Assembly: GCF_030766935.1 (NCBI RefSeq)
Contig: NZ_JASERL010000002.1
Span: 558,001 to 622,000, forward strand
Direction of reading: 5' to 3'
From: Streptomyces sp. KL109B
Lineage (GTDB): Bacteria > Actinomycetota > Actinomycetes > Streptomycetales > Streptomycetaceae
Length of the DNA: 64,000 nucleotides
This document shows, one piece after another, positions 19,011-27,899 of the stretch. The position numbers and the translations under genes are program-made. Each line of letters begins with the position of its first letter. The first letter of the stretch is position 1. The notes beneath the pieces were generated by a model, which worked only from the letters and a program-made list of their open reading frames with translations, made no database searches and was not told the DNA's origin.

Positions 19011-19495
19011 CGCCGGACCTCCGCCACCGGGGCGGCGGCCGGGTACAACTCCCATCCGGGCGGGGCCGGTTGTCCGTGGTGGGCGGCGACCAGCGCGGAG
19101 CTCGCCGGGAACAGCGGGGTGGGCAGATCGCTCGGCGCCGCCCAGATCCACCGCTCGAAGACGTCCGGTTCCGTGACGGTGGCCACGGGGTCGTCCGCGA
19201 CGGTACGAACCAGAACACCGGCGGTCAGATGGGTCCGCTCCCGGCCGCCCGTCTCCAACCCGAACGCGAACACGCGCGCGTTCGCCGCCGCCTCCCGGAT
19301 CCCGCTCTCCTCGGCGATCTCCCGCACGGCGGCGGCCTCGAAGCTCTCCCCCGGTTCGACGTGCCCGCCCGGCAGACACCACGAGGCGTCCTCACCCCGC
19401 TTGACGCGCAGACCGATCAGAACGCACCCGTCCGGCCGCAACAACAACGCCCCGACACCCACCACAGGCGCCCCCGACGTCATCCCCGACGTCAT
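19007..19495 (-). CDS. NUDIX hydrolase
   Basis: 162 residues with a canonical Nudix box, GHVEPGESFEAAAVREIAEESGI, whose Glu residues bind Mg2+. ATG 19495 overlaps the stop of the upstream FAD-oxidoreductase remnant (ATGA). A frame extending to 19582 is unlikely to be used. It would cleave a nucleoside diphosphate-linked compound. Its position between a broken oxidoreductase and a HAD phosphatase in one overlapping operon suggests a small metabolic cassette that has lost its first enzyme. Confidence 0.85.
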   Translation of the reverse strand: MTSGMTSGAPVVGVGALLLRPDGCVLIGLRVKRGEDASWCLPGGHVEPGESFEAAAVREIAEESGIREAAANARVFAFGLETGGRERTHLTAGVLVRTVADDPVATVTEPDVFERWIWAAPSDLPTPLFPASSALVAAHHGQPAPPGWELYPAAAPVAEVRR

Positions 19496-20513
19496 CGCAG
19501 TGCCTCCATCCCCCGCAGCGCCGAGTCGGCGGCGTAGTGTCCGCTGATCATCGCGGCCACGATGCCACGGAACAGTCCGCACGCGTCACCCGCGACCCAG
19601 GCGGGAACATCGATCAGGCGCAGGTCGCCGTCCACGTCGGGGTACCAGCCGACCCCTTCGAGGGTGGGCCCCACCAGCCGGGTCTCACTGTCGTCGACCT
19701 CGGGGTAGGCGGCGGCGAGGCGGCCGAGACCGCGCAGCATGATCTCACGCAACTCACGCCCGTAGACCCGCTCGAAGATCCCGACGGCCGCCGCGTCCCC
19801 CGACATGAGCTCCCGCAGGGACACCGTGAAGCCGGACTCCTCGTACGTCATCGCGGCGAGCGCGGGCGCCATCGCCTCGCGGGCCACCGACTCGTCCAGG
19901 ATCCGCGTGTTGAAACCGACGTTGGAGCGCCCCGTCGGCGGGCAGTCGGAGCGGCCGGAGACCGTCCACAGCCCTTGTGTCTCGGTGAGCGCCGCCTCCC
20001 CTTGCCGACAGGCGCAGAACGTCCTCCACTCCACGCCGCCGTCCCCCTCGCGGAACCGGAGCTTGGGGTCGAGCTGCTTCATGTCCCTGAAGAACGCCCT
20101 GTCGGCGGGCTGTTCGATCCGGAACCCGACCTCCAGGCGCCGGAAGGAGCGCCGCTCCGTGAGCGCCTGAAGCCCGAGCGGTCCGAACCGTCCGCTCGCC
20201 ACGATCAGCCGCCTGGCCGCGAGTTCGGAGGTCTGCCCCTTCGCATCACACAGCGCCAGCCGGAAGGCGTCGCCTTCGCCGCACTGGCGGAGGGAAAGAA
20301 CGAGAACTTGCCGTCCGAGAACAGTCCCGCCCCGCCGTGCCCACGCGTCATGTCGGCGGCCGCGTACCGGTCGCGCCGGTCGACCGGCTTGCCACCGTCG
20401 ATGAGCGCGACCCTGTGCCGCACCCCCGCCAGCCGCTGCGCGGCGGCGAGCCCTGCGGGGCCGGCCCCGATGACGACGAGGTCGAAATGGTCCACGGTTC
20501 TCCCTACGGACAT
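19492..20513 (-). pseudogene. FAD-dependent oxidoreductase, disrupted by internal deletion and frameshift
   Basis: The N-terminal part (20205-20513) has a Rossmann FAD motif, DLVVIGAGPAGLAAAQRL, and continues to GKFSFFPSAS. It then runs out of frame to a stop. The C-terminal part (19492-20202) continues in another frame with RLIVASGRFGPLGLQAL... and ends with a second FAD-type segment, VPAWVAGDACGLFRGIV. Reading across the junction near 20285-20295 requires a frame change. The segment between the two FAD motifs looks shorter than in complete FAD-dependent dehydrogenases, so probably several dozen codons were lost. Its stop overlaps the NUDIX start. It is unlikely to make an active enzyme. Confidence 0.7.
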
Positions 20514-20694
20514 GTCAAGACCTGAAGGCGGTGCCTGCGGCGAGCGAATCTCAGACGGAGCCCGACAGACTCACCTCGTGGATCTCCTGCAGATTCCGGT
20601 GCCGCTCCCCGTAAGTGAAGCGGGCGACTGCTACGTGGACACGGCCGTCCAGTCCATGACCATCGGCAACTCGATGGCGCGGGACAGATCATGA
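20512..20694 (+). other. Unassigned 60-codon open frame in the gap before mcrC
   Basis: ATG 20512 opens a 60-residue frame containing HLVDLLQIPVPLP and a C-terminal half with one Cys (GDCYVDTAVQSMTIGN). Its start overlaps the start of the FAD-oxidoreductase remnant on the other strand, and no good ribosome binding site is seen. I do not recognise it; it may be a fragment of a lost gene. The rest of the gap to 20924 holds no gene I can support. Confidence 0.2.
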
Positions 20695-20924
20695 CCCGCG
20701 CAAGCTCGCCCTGCGTCCCCATCAGTCCCCCCCCAGCCGGACGATCGATCGCCCCGGGGCGGCAAGCTACACGACGCACCGAAACCCCAGGGCACATGAC
20801 CGCTCAACTAAGGCCGTGTTCAGGCCAGTTGCCGCCGAACACTCGGCGGACACCTCGAAATGGGCCGAGCACAGCACGGGCCCGGGCCCCACTTCCAGCC
20901 AAAATGAGCACGGTGCCCCACGGG

Positions 20925-22250
20925 TCAGTGGGAGTCGGCGACTTCGACGGCCAGGGGTTGCAGCAGGGCCGAGGCGAGTTCCCTGCGGGCGCTGGGCTCG
21001 TCGCCTGTCGCCAGGTCGTCGAGCAGGGCGGGAACATCCAGCGGGTACGCGGTGATCCGTGCCGATCGGGTACCGGCGGCGGTGCGCACGACCACGCTCC
21101 GGGGGTCGGCCGGGGCCTCCGTCGGGTAGAGGAGGGTGCACGAGGCGGTCGGTGACGCGTCGGCGTGCGTACCCGCGAGCGTATGGGCGTAGACGAATGC
21201 CTGATACACGTCGTCCGAGGAGAGTTTTCGCCGGTCGTAGAGCTTGTACTTGACGTCGACGGGGTGGCGGCGGGCCGTCGGCCCGTGCCCCCGGGTGAGG
21301 AGCAGGTCGGGGCGGAGTTCGGTGTGCGTGGCGCCGGTGGCCTCGTGGACCACGATGCCCGGGTGCACGGACTGGGCGCGGACCGTGACCTGGTGCGGGG
21401 CCAGGGTGCGGGAGACCAGGCGGGTGACGAAGTCCTCGAAGAGGGTGTTCATGTCGAGGAGGAAGACCCGGGAGTCGGCGGGGCCGGTGGTGAAGAGGCC
21501 GTGGATGCCCGCACCGGCCAGGAGGAGCCGGGCCCACTGGTGGGCCGGCCGGTAGTGCTCGTTGTGGCGGCCGTAGCCGTGATCGTGGCCGTGCGGGTAG
21601 CGGGACGGCGTGCACAGCGCCGCGAAGTCCGTCGCCAAGCGCCGGGACCGGGCCCGGATCGACGCGTCGGCCGCGGTGCGGGCGGCGAGGGAGAGGGCCT
21701 CTGCGCACAGTTGGTTGTCCGGGATGTCGGTGGAGCGTTCGTCGTAGCGGCACTCCAAGCGGTCGAGACGTCCGTGCCGGCGCAGGAGCTGTCGGGTGGG
21801 GAGCAGACGGCCGCGGAGCACGGGCAGGGACTCCGTGCGGGTCAGGTAGTCCTGGCGGGGGCCGTGGTGGAGCAGGGCCGCGGTGGTGCGGTTGAGGAGG
21901 TCGCAGATCAGGTCCCGCAGGTGAGGATCGCCGGTGTCGAAGGTGCGGCGGACGTCGAGGTGGTGCACCGCGGTCGTGGCTGTCGTGTATTCCAGCATGC
22001 GGAGGACATTCAGGTTCCCGCCCACGAGTTTCGGCACGACACGGATGTCCATGGCGTCGAGTTCCAGAACTCCCACGTACCAGCCGGCTCGGATCTCCAG
22101 CCGGTCCCGGTCGAGGGAGCGGAGCGTGATCAGACGGTTGAGCGCGGGGTCTTCCGTCAGCTCCCGGTCCCGCGCGGTGAGCCGTGCGTCCTCGACGATG
22201 CGGGATTCGTACTCGCTGAGCACGATGACACGACGACGTCCCGTGGTCAT
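20925..22250 (-). CDS. mcrC: McrC-like nuclease subunit of a type IV restriction system
   Basis: 441 residues. The N-terminal two thirds match the McrC-type helical/OB region that contacts McrB. The C-terminal part has a PD-(D/E)xK nuclease site: Asp in HTELRPDLLLTRG (around residue 316) and D-V-K in HPVDVKYKLYDRRKL (around 332-334), followed by DVYQAFVYA. The ATG overlaps the stop of the mcrB-like gene (ATGA at 22247-22250), as in classical mcrBC operons. With the AAA+ subunit it would cleave DNA bearing modified cytosines, acting on incoming phage or foreign DNA. Confidence 0.85.
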   Translation of the reverse strand: MTTGRRRVIVLSEYESRIVEDARLTARDRELTEDPALNRLITLRSLDRDRLEIRAGWYVGVLELDAMDIRVVPKLVGGNLNVLRMLEYTTATTAVHHLDVRRTFDTGDPHLRDLICDLLNRTTAALLHHGPRQDYLTRTESLPVLRGRLLPTRQLLRRHGRLDRLECRYDERSTDIPDNQLCAEALSLAARTAADASIRARSRRLATDFAALCTPSRYPHGHDHGYGRHNEHYRPAHQWARLLLAGAGIHGLFTTGPADSRVFLLDMNTLFEDFVTRLVSRTLAPHQVTVRAQSVHPGIVVHEATGATHTELRPDLLLTRGHGPTARRHPVDVKYKLYDRRKLSSDDVYQAFVYAHTLAGTHADASPTASCTLLYPTEAPADPRSVVVRTAAGTRSARITAYPLDVPALLDDLATGDEPSARRELASALLQPLAVEVADSH

Positions 22251-24811
22251 ACGGGCTCGCCCGTTCCCACCTGGAGTTCCGCGTAGAGCGCGGCGACCAG
22301 TTCGTCGTCGTCGAGGTCGTGCAGGGTGTGGTGGTCCACGTCGACGACGGCCGTTCCCAGGAATCCGGCCAGGACGCTGTAGTCGTCGTAGGCGAACTCC
22401 TGGAGCAGCGGCATGAGGTCGTTGCGCATCACGGTGGCCAGGTGTGACTCGGTGGCCAGTGGCGCTCCGCGATCGAGGAAGAAGGCGTGGCCTATCTGCT
22501 GTTCGCGTCCGACCTGGCCGCGGATACGGGAGTTGAGCTCGGTCAGCAGGTCGGCGAGGTGGAGTTCACCTACGTGGTAGCCCTCCAGGACCGTCGGGTC
22601 CGGCATGAGTTCGAGGAAGGCGAAGCGGCGGCGCAAGGCGGAGTCCAGGAGCCGGATGCTGCGGTCGGCGGTGTTCATGGTGCCGAGGACGGCCACGTTC
22701 GGAGGGACCGTGAAGGGTTCGCCGCTCTGCGGGAGCACCACCTCAAGGCCCCGCTTGTCCCGTTCGAGCAAGGTGATCAACTCGCCGAGGATCTTGGGGA
22801 GATCGCCGCGGTTGATCTCGTCGATGAGCAGCAGGTACGGGTTGTCGGGGTCGTCCGCTGCCGCGAGGCAGACCTTCTTGAACGCGCCGGCCGTCATGAC
22901 CAGGTCGAGCCCGGAGCCGCCGTGCCGTGGCCTGAACCCCTCGATGAAGTCCTCGTAACCGTAGGACGGGTGGAAGGTGAGCTGCGTGAGGTGAGCGGCC
23001 GCGCGGTCTCCCGGGTCCGAGAGTGCGTTGATCGCGGCGCGGAATTCGTCACTGCCGTACTCGGCGTGCGGTGCCGGATGGGCCGGATGGGCCGGATGGA
23101 GGTGACCGAGTCGCTCGGTCAGCCACCAGTGCGCGAAGCGCAGGGCGGTGTAGGTCTTGCCGGTACCGGGCGGCCCGAAGAGGACGGCTTGCCCCTTGCG
23201 GGCCAGGGCATCGGCGACGTCGAGAAGGACCGGGTCGGTGGGGGTGTCGGTGGGAGTGGAGTCGATCTCGGCGGATGCGGCGGCTCCGGACCCCTGATGC
23301 CGCTCCTGCCCTGTGGCCCCGGCCCTGCCCTGGCGGATGGCCTTCCACAAGCGCTGGGGGACATCGGCGACGGTGACCACGGCCCAGCGCTTCTCCGGCT
23401 CCGCGAGTTCCTGGGCGTAGGACTGGTCCCAGTCCACGGAGACGGTGTGCCGGAACTCCGCGCGCTCCGGCCGCCACTGGTAACCGGCGCTGGTGACGGT
23501 CCCGACGCCGAGGATCTCCCGGGTTCCGCGGTTCGCCACCACCCGGTCGCCCGGCTGCAGGCGACTGAACTTCCAGACTTCGCCCGCCTTCCTGGTGACG
23601 GTGGTCTGGTGGCCGCGGTATTCGTCGGCATAGGCGGCCTGGAAGGCGCCGCGCAGTTCCTTCTCGTCGGCGAAACGCGTGGCGTCCCCAATGTCGTCCC
23701 AGCCGAGGCAGATGTAGCCGCCGTCCAGGCAGTCCGGCCAATGGCGCCCGGCCTCTCCCGTGGCGACCTTGACGATGGCCTGGGACGGACGCGGGTCGGC
23801 CCACCAGTACAGGAACGAGGCGATCTCCAGCGGCTGCCAGTTGTTGAAGAGCGGTTCGTCGTCCACCAGGTCCTTCAGCCGGGCATGGGCCGCGAACGGC
23901 TCAAGTCGGGGCGGCGCTTCGCCACTGAGCAGACGGATGAAGTGCCGTACGTGGTCGCGGCTGTAGATGGGCAGAGTGAGGTCCGGGTAGTAGACGTGGA
24001 CGGCCTTCGCCACGAGCGCGGGACCGGAGCGCAGCGCTTCGATCTCGTCGATGTCGGCGACTCTTCCTTCACTCGCCGCCCTGAAAGCCTCCTGGAATCC
24101 GGCGCGGACGGCGGCCCATGCCTCGTCCACGTCGGCGTAGCGCGGGTCGAAGTGCCACTCGCCGGTGTTGCGCATATAGATGATGTGCTTGCCCGCGTTG
24201 CCTCCGGCGATACTGCCGAGGTCCGGGGTCTGGAACTCCGCGAGATGGCAGAACGAACCACGGGACTGCGCATGACCGAGGGCATAGCGCTCCAGCGGCA
24301 ACTCGGGCCAGCCCGCCAGCGGAAACGCCTCCCGTACGGCAACCGCCTGCTCATGGGCAGCGGCGACGCTCGCTGCCCATAGCGCACCGTCCGCGGCGGC
24401 CACCGCTTCGTGGAGCGGCAGGGAACGACGAACCCGCGTATCGCCTACTGCCACGGGCGCCAGGGCGCAGGTGCCGCACGGCACGGTGACCGGTCGGCCG
24501 GCCGCGTTCAGCAGGCCGTTCGCCCGGGAGAACTCTTCCCGTGCCGGATCCCGCTCGTCCGTCCCCGCCTCCAACAGCCGCTGCCACAGGTCGCCTTCAG
24601 GATCTGAGCGTTTGGTCCAGCGCGGCTCGTCGGACGGGGTGAGGTGGGGGCAGTCCTTCCGGTGGTGCAGGGTGGAACCCGAGACCGGGCAGATCACCTC
24701 GCCCTCCGACGGAAAGAGCCGGTACCACTCCTCCCCGAACCGAACCAGCCGGGTACTTCCGGAATCGCCGAAACCCTGACTGTTCCACTCATCAGGCCAT
24801 GCCGCTTCCAT
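22247..24811 (-). CDS. mcrB: McrB-like AAA+ GTPase with a large N-terminal recognition region
   Basis: 854 residues. The first 120 hold a possible zinc site (C41, H49/H50, C54, H56, then C112-x2-C115). Residues about 170-300 form an uncharacterised helical domain. Residues about 310-470 contain an EVE/PUA-like fold signature (GEVWKFSRLQPGDRVVANRG...ILGVGTV) that could read modified bases. The AAA+ domain has Walker A GPPGTGKT (about residue 545), Walker B LLLIDEINRGD (about 662) and the McrB-type M-N-T-A-D-R-S. ATG 24811 is preceded in frame by GTG 24814. A 9-bp repeat near 23076-23100 encodes H-P-A triplets. It selects the target and drives the McrC subunit. Confidence 0.85.
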   Translation of the reverse strand: MEAAWPDEWNSQGFGDSGSTRLVRFGEEWYRLFPSEGEVICPVSGSTLHHRKDCPHLTPSDEPRWTKRSDPEGDLWQRLLEAGTDERDPAREEFSRANGLLNAAGRPVTVPCGTCALAPVAVGDTRVRRSLPLHEAVAAADGALWAASVAAAHEQAVAVREAFPLAGWPELPLERYALGHAQSRGSFCHLAEFQTPDLGSIAGGNAGKHIIYMRNTGEWHFDPRYADVDEAWAAVRAGFQEAFRAASEGRVADIDEIEALRSGPALVAKAVHVYYPDLTLPIYSRDHVRHFIRLLSGEAPPRLEPFAAHARLKDLVDDEPLFNNWQPLEIASFLYWWADPRPSQAIVKVATGEAGRHWPDCLDGGYICLGWDDIGDATRFADEKELRGAFQAAYADEYRGHQTTVTRKAGEVWKFSRLQPGDRVVANRGTREILGVGTVTSAGYQWRPERAEFRHTVSVDWDQSYAQELAEPEKRWAVVTVADVPQRLWKAIRQGRAGATGQERHQGSGAAASAEIDSTPTDTPTDPVLLDVADALARKGQAVLFGPPGTGKTYTALRFAHWWLTERLGHLHPAHPAHPAPHAEYGSDEFRAAINALSDPGDRAAAHLTQLTFHPSYGYEDFIEGFRPRHGGSGLDLVMTAGAFKKVCLAAADDPDNPYLLLIDEINRGDLPKILGELITLLERDKRGLEVVLPQSGEPFTVPPNVAVLGTMNTADRSIRLLDSALRRRFAFLELMPDPTVLEGYHVGELHLADLLTELNSRIRGQVGREQQIGHAFFLDRGAPLATESHLATVMRNDLMPLLQEFAYDDYSVLAGFLGTAVVDVDHHTLHDLDDDELVAALYAELQVGTGEPV

Positions 24812-25053
24812 CACCGGACTCCCAACTCCTCCCGCACGAGCACGCGTTGCCGGACGCCGACCGCTCGACACCACGGGGTCGCGGCCACGCAAGAGAGGCG
24901 CCTCGGGCGTTCGAAGTCTAGTGAGAGTGGGACCTCGCCCGGATGCGGGAGCGGAGGGAGCGTGTCCGTGGCATGGATCCGGCCACTTCTCCCGTATCGC
25001 GTTGCGCCACCGCACTCCAACGGTCCGAACGAGTGGCATGACGGGGGTTGTGC

Positions 25054-25227
25054 ATGAAGTTCGACATGGGCTCGACGACGCTGTCGACGCTGACGAAGAG
25101 CACGAGCGGGTCCAGTGACGATCTGGGCGCGCTGATCCAGCAACTGACCGCCGCCGCGCAGCCGTTGGAGGGGAGGCTGGTGCGTTGGTGGGGCGGGCCG
25201 GGCGCAAGGGGCTTGCCGCCGCGTTGA
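25054..25227 (+). pseudogene. Truncated WXG100 (EsxA/B-like) gene
   Basis: The first 38 residues (MKFDMGSTTLSTLTKSTSG, then DDLGALIQQLTAAAQPLEG) match the N-terminal helix of actinobacterial WXG100 proteins exported by type VII secretion. After PLEG the family normally continues through the W-x-G turn and a second helix. Here the frame runs into unrelated codons and stops at 25225 in the middle of an eccD remnant read in another frame. A deletion from inside an esx gene to inside eccD explains this. The product would lack the second helix and is probably non-functional. Confidence 0.7.
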
Positions 25228-26072
25228 TCGTTGCGGGTGCCGGGGTGGGGGTGCTGGGCGTGAGGTCGTGCGCCGGCGCCCAAGGCTGGTCGGGGGCCGC
25301 GCAGTTGGCGGCGGTGGCCGGTGTCGTGGTGGTGGCGTTGTTGCTGCTGGGCTGGTTCTCTCCGTTGGGCCGGGGAGCCGTGGTCGGCGCGGGAGCGCTG
25401 GCCGTGCTCGGTGTGTGCTGGGAGGTCGCGCTCGCTTTCCAGTCCTGGGGGACGGATGCCGTCGGCTCGGCGCGGGCCGCGGCCCTGCTCGTCGCGGTGT
25501 CTGTCGTCGCGCTGGGGGTGCTGCCGCGGCTCGCGCTCATGGGGTCGGGGCTCTCCGGTCTTGACGACCGGCGCTCGACGGGGACGTCGGTGAGCCGTTT
25601 CGAGGTGGCGACGGCGCTGGCCGCCACGCATCGGGGGCTGGTCCTCGCCGCGCTCGTCACGGCGGCGCCGGCCGCGGTCGCCGGTGTGCTCGCGATGCGT
25701 ACGGTCACGATCTGGACGGTGTCGCTGGCCGTGGTGGCCTCCCTGGTGCTGGCGTTGCGGGCGCGCGCCTACCCGCTGGTGGCCCAGGTGATGGCGCTCC
25801 TCATGGCGGCTGGTGTGGTCGCGGTGCGGCTTGCCTGGTTGTGGCTGGAGCGGTCCGGGACGGCGGCGGGTCCGCTCGCGGCGCCGGTGGTGCTGGCCCT
25901 GGTGCCGTTGGGAGTGCTCGCCGTGGAGCCCGCCGAACATGTGCGGGTGCGGCTGCGGAAGTTCGGGGACGTGGTGGAGTCGGTCGGGGTGATGGCTCTG
26001 TTCCCCGTTGGTGCTCGGGGTGTTCGGGGTGTACGGGCGGCTGCTCGGCACCTTCGCGTGAGGTGGAGGTGA
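25185..26072 (+). pseudogene. EccD C-terminal remnant (type VII secretion membrane channel)
   Basis: The frame encodes about 290 residues with 7-8 hydrophobic helices and the EccD-like segment VLPRLALMGSGLSGLDDRR, followed by VSRFEVATALAATHRGL. A full EccD has an N-terminal ubiquitin-like domain and about 11 helices; those parts are missing. Near the 3' end (about 26006) a one-base change shifts the frame: the alternative frame reads the expected L-V-L-G-V-F-G-V-Y-G-R-L-L-G-T-F-A and stop at 26059-26061. It is thus 5'-deleted and 3'-frameshifted. It marks a lost ESX locus beside the WXG-containing RHS toxin. Confidence 0.72.
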
Positions 26073-26077
26073 CGGTG

Positions 26078-26329
26078 ATGGCGGGTTCTGGGCGGTGACA
26101 GGACGACGTACTGCGGGAGTTGAACGGTGACGGGTCCACGCCCGAGCCCGAGGCCACCCCAACACCGGCACCGGCACCGGCACCGGCACCGGCACCGGCA
26201 CCGGCGACCCAGGCTCCCGACTCTGACGTCTTCGCCCAGATCACCAGGCTGTCGGAGCTCCACACCGCCGGGATCCTTGACGGCACCGAGTTCCAGACCA
26301 AGAAGGACGAACTCCTTGGCCGGGTCTGA
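26078..26329 (+). pseudogene. SHOCT-domain protein gene with an early in-frame stop
   Basis: ATG 26078, preceded by GGAGG, opens a frame that meets TGA at codon 7 (26096-26098). The same frame then continues to 26329 through QDDVLRELNGDG, a P-A-rich linker encoded by a CACCGG hexamer repeat (26163-26205) and a clear SHOCT domain (ITRLSELHTAGILDGTEF...KKDELLGRV). SHOCT is a short oligomerisation module. Either the gene is dead, or translation restarts at TTG 26120 to give a 69-residue protein. It follows the eccD remnant directly and may have belonged to the same lost locus. Confidence 0.6.
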
Positions 26330-26338
26330 TAGTTGAGG

Positions 26339-26362
26339 GTCACCCGTACAGTCACCCGTACA
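26339..26362. repeat. Perfect 12-bp tandem repeat upstream of the HEPN gene
   Basis: GTCACCCGTACA occurs twice head to tail about 95 bases before the start at 26458. The arrangement could be a regulator-binding direct repeat. Confidence 0.6.
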
Positions 26363-26457
26363 CACGGCTTGTGCCACTTGCGAGCGTTCCGTGTCGACTG
26401 GTCGAGTTTCGCCGCCTGACGTCCGAAGAGCTCCAGGCGCGACTACGTTGATCGCCC

Positions 26458-27318
26458 ATGATGACAAAGGATCGCCTCGGCGCCGTTTGCTCAGCTTCTC
26501 GATCGAACGTGAAAGTCGCCCTGGACCTGATATCCATCCACGCCGAGCGTGAAGTACGCGGACGCGTACCGCGGGCGAGCCTCAACCCGTTCATAGCCAT
26601 CGCAGCGGTCGCGGCATGGGAGCGCTTCTTGGCGGACCTGGTCGGGGCCGCTACGTTCACGGACGCAGAGTGGCACGACAAGGGCTACCCCGACGGAGAC
26701 GACGCGGGACAGGACGACGAGCCGGCCGAGACCAAAAGGGGACCGGGACACTTCTCCCTCCCTCGCGGCGCCGCATACGAACCGGAGCAACTGAACGGGT
26801 ACCTCCGCAACCAGGGCATCCTCAAGGGCAACCTCACCGACGGCTGGGCAGCGCAGCTGGCCGGTTCGTGGACCGGCGCGACACCGAAGGCGTGGCGCTT
26901 CGCCGAGTACGTCCAGGACCCCGACGCCTTTCGCGCGGCCCTCAAGAGCGCACAGAACGTACGCAACGGGGCGGCGCACATGGCACTCCCCGCAACCGTG
27001 GTCGTGCCGGAGGCGCACCGCCCGGCAGGGGTGCCCGACGGGTCCGCCACGGCCGTGGAAACGGCGCAGGCACAGTACTACTGGACGAACGACGCGATCG
27101 CGCCGACGATTCAGAATGGGCACGCCCGGGGAGTCACCGCCCTGTGCGTGCAGTTGATCGACTCCAGCATTGTCAGGGTCGCCAAGGAAGTGGACTGCGA
27201 CCCCACGGGGATCCGCCTGCCCGCGGGATGGCTCGATTCGACGGTTTCCGGTCCCCGGAGAGACCGGTACTTCGGGCTCACGTTCTGGGGTGGGAAGGCT
27301 CTGCACCGAGTCGAGTGA
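26458..27318 (+). CDS. Putative HEPN-domain protein (candidate ribonuclease)
   Basis: 286 residues, largely helical, with no signal peptide. R169-N170-G-A-A-H174 in SAQNVRNGAAHMAL matches the R-N-x3-H catalytic motif of HEPN ribonucleases, positioned at the end of a helix as in that fold. An acidic loop (DGDDAGQDDEPAE) separates the N-terminal helices. HEPN proteins are frequent in toxin-antitoxin and antiphage systems, and this one lies between mcrBC and an RHS toxin locus. No MNT nucleotidyltransferase or other obvious antitoxin is adjacent. The call relies on one motif and the context, so it could be an unrelated hypothetical protein. Confidence 0.5.
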   Translation: MMTKDRLGAVCSASRSNVKVALDLISIHAEREVRGRVPRASLNPFIAIAAVAAWERFLADLVGAATFTDAEWHDKGYPDGDDAGQDDEPAETKRGPGHFSLPRGAAYEPEQLNGYLRNQGILKGNLTDGWAAQLAGSWTGATPKAWRFAEYVQDPDAFRAALKSAQNVRNGAAHMALPATVVVPEAHRPAGVPDGSATAVETAQAQYYWTNDAIAPTIQNGHARGVTALCVQLIDSSIVRVAKEVDCDPTGIRLPAGWLDSTVSGPRRDRYFGLTFWGGKALHRVE

Positions 27319-27415
27319 CGCTGCCGGGCGCATGTAGCCGCCGGGCGCGACATCCCCCGCAGCCCGTACGGCAACGCTCTCCTCGACAGGCTTCACCGCT
27401 GCCCATTGATCGATC

Positions 27416-27445
27416 TTGACCGTTGCCGAACCCCAAGAGCACAAT
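27416..27445 (+). promoter_or_regulatory. Possible promoter of the RHS toxin operon
   Basis: TTGACC at 27416-27421, 18 bases and CACAAT at 27440-27445 resemble a weak housekeeping promoter. The site is about 95 bases upstream of the first gene (27540). The surrounding gap, 27319-27539, holds no other gene. Confidence 0.35.
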
Positions 27446-27539
27446 GATCGGCTCAAGTTGGATCATCATCCGCCCGGTACGCCTCAACTGGCGCCCGAAA
27501 AGGCGGACATGAAGAGCGATGCGGGTACTCGGGGGCGAG

Positions 27540-27842
27540 ATGTCAGATCTGGCGAAGGATTCGGAGAGCATCCGAAGCGCGGCGAGCGCGTTGCGCCGGG
27601 TTGGACAGCACACCGAACGACCGCTGCAGGCGTTCGTGGAGCAGTCCCACGACCTGTCCGCGCTCGGCGCCCTGGGCTCGCTGATGAGTGCCACCGACGA
27701 CATCGCCGACGCCATGGACACCCTGGGCAAGATGGCCCGACAGCTGAACGAGGAGTGGGACGAGCAGGCGACGGCGATGACGGAGGTCTCCGACGCCTTC
27801 GACCACTTGGACGCACTGCTGAGCGGCGACGACAAGCGCTGA
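27540..27842 (+). CDS. Small helical protein, likely WXG-type partner or chaperone of the RHS toxin
   Basis: 100 residues predicted to form two long amphipathic helices (LAKDSESIRSAASALRRVGQ and DDIADAMDTLGKMARQLNEE), with heptad-like leucines, no Cys and no signal peptide. The size and position directly before a WXG-containing toxin match the small partner proteins encoded ahead of LXG/WXG polymorphic toxins, which help present the substrate to the ESX machinery. The hinge lacks a W-x-G. ATG 27540 follows GGGGGCGAG; an upstream start at 27519 is less likely. The RHS toxin starts 57 bases downstream. Confidence 0.55.
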   Translation: MSDLAKDSESIRSAASALRRVGQHTERPLQAFVEQSHDLSALGALGSLMSATDDIADAMDTLGKMARQLNEEWDEQATAMTEVSDAFDHLDALLSGDDKR

Positions 27843-27899
27843 ACCCGCGCGGACCGGCCGAGTACGAGCACCACAAGACGGGGGAGCGTCAACAGCGCT

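Noticed and set aside
20512..20694. Lanthipeptide or other RiPP precursor in the 60-codon frame
   Set aside because: No Ser/Thr/Cys-rich core, no typical leader box and no modifying enzyme nearby.
26078..26329. TGA at codon 7 of the SHOCT gene as selenocysteine
   Set aside because: No SECIS-like structure or Sec machinery is seen, and SHOCT proteins are not known to use it.
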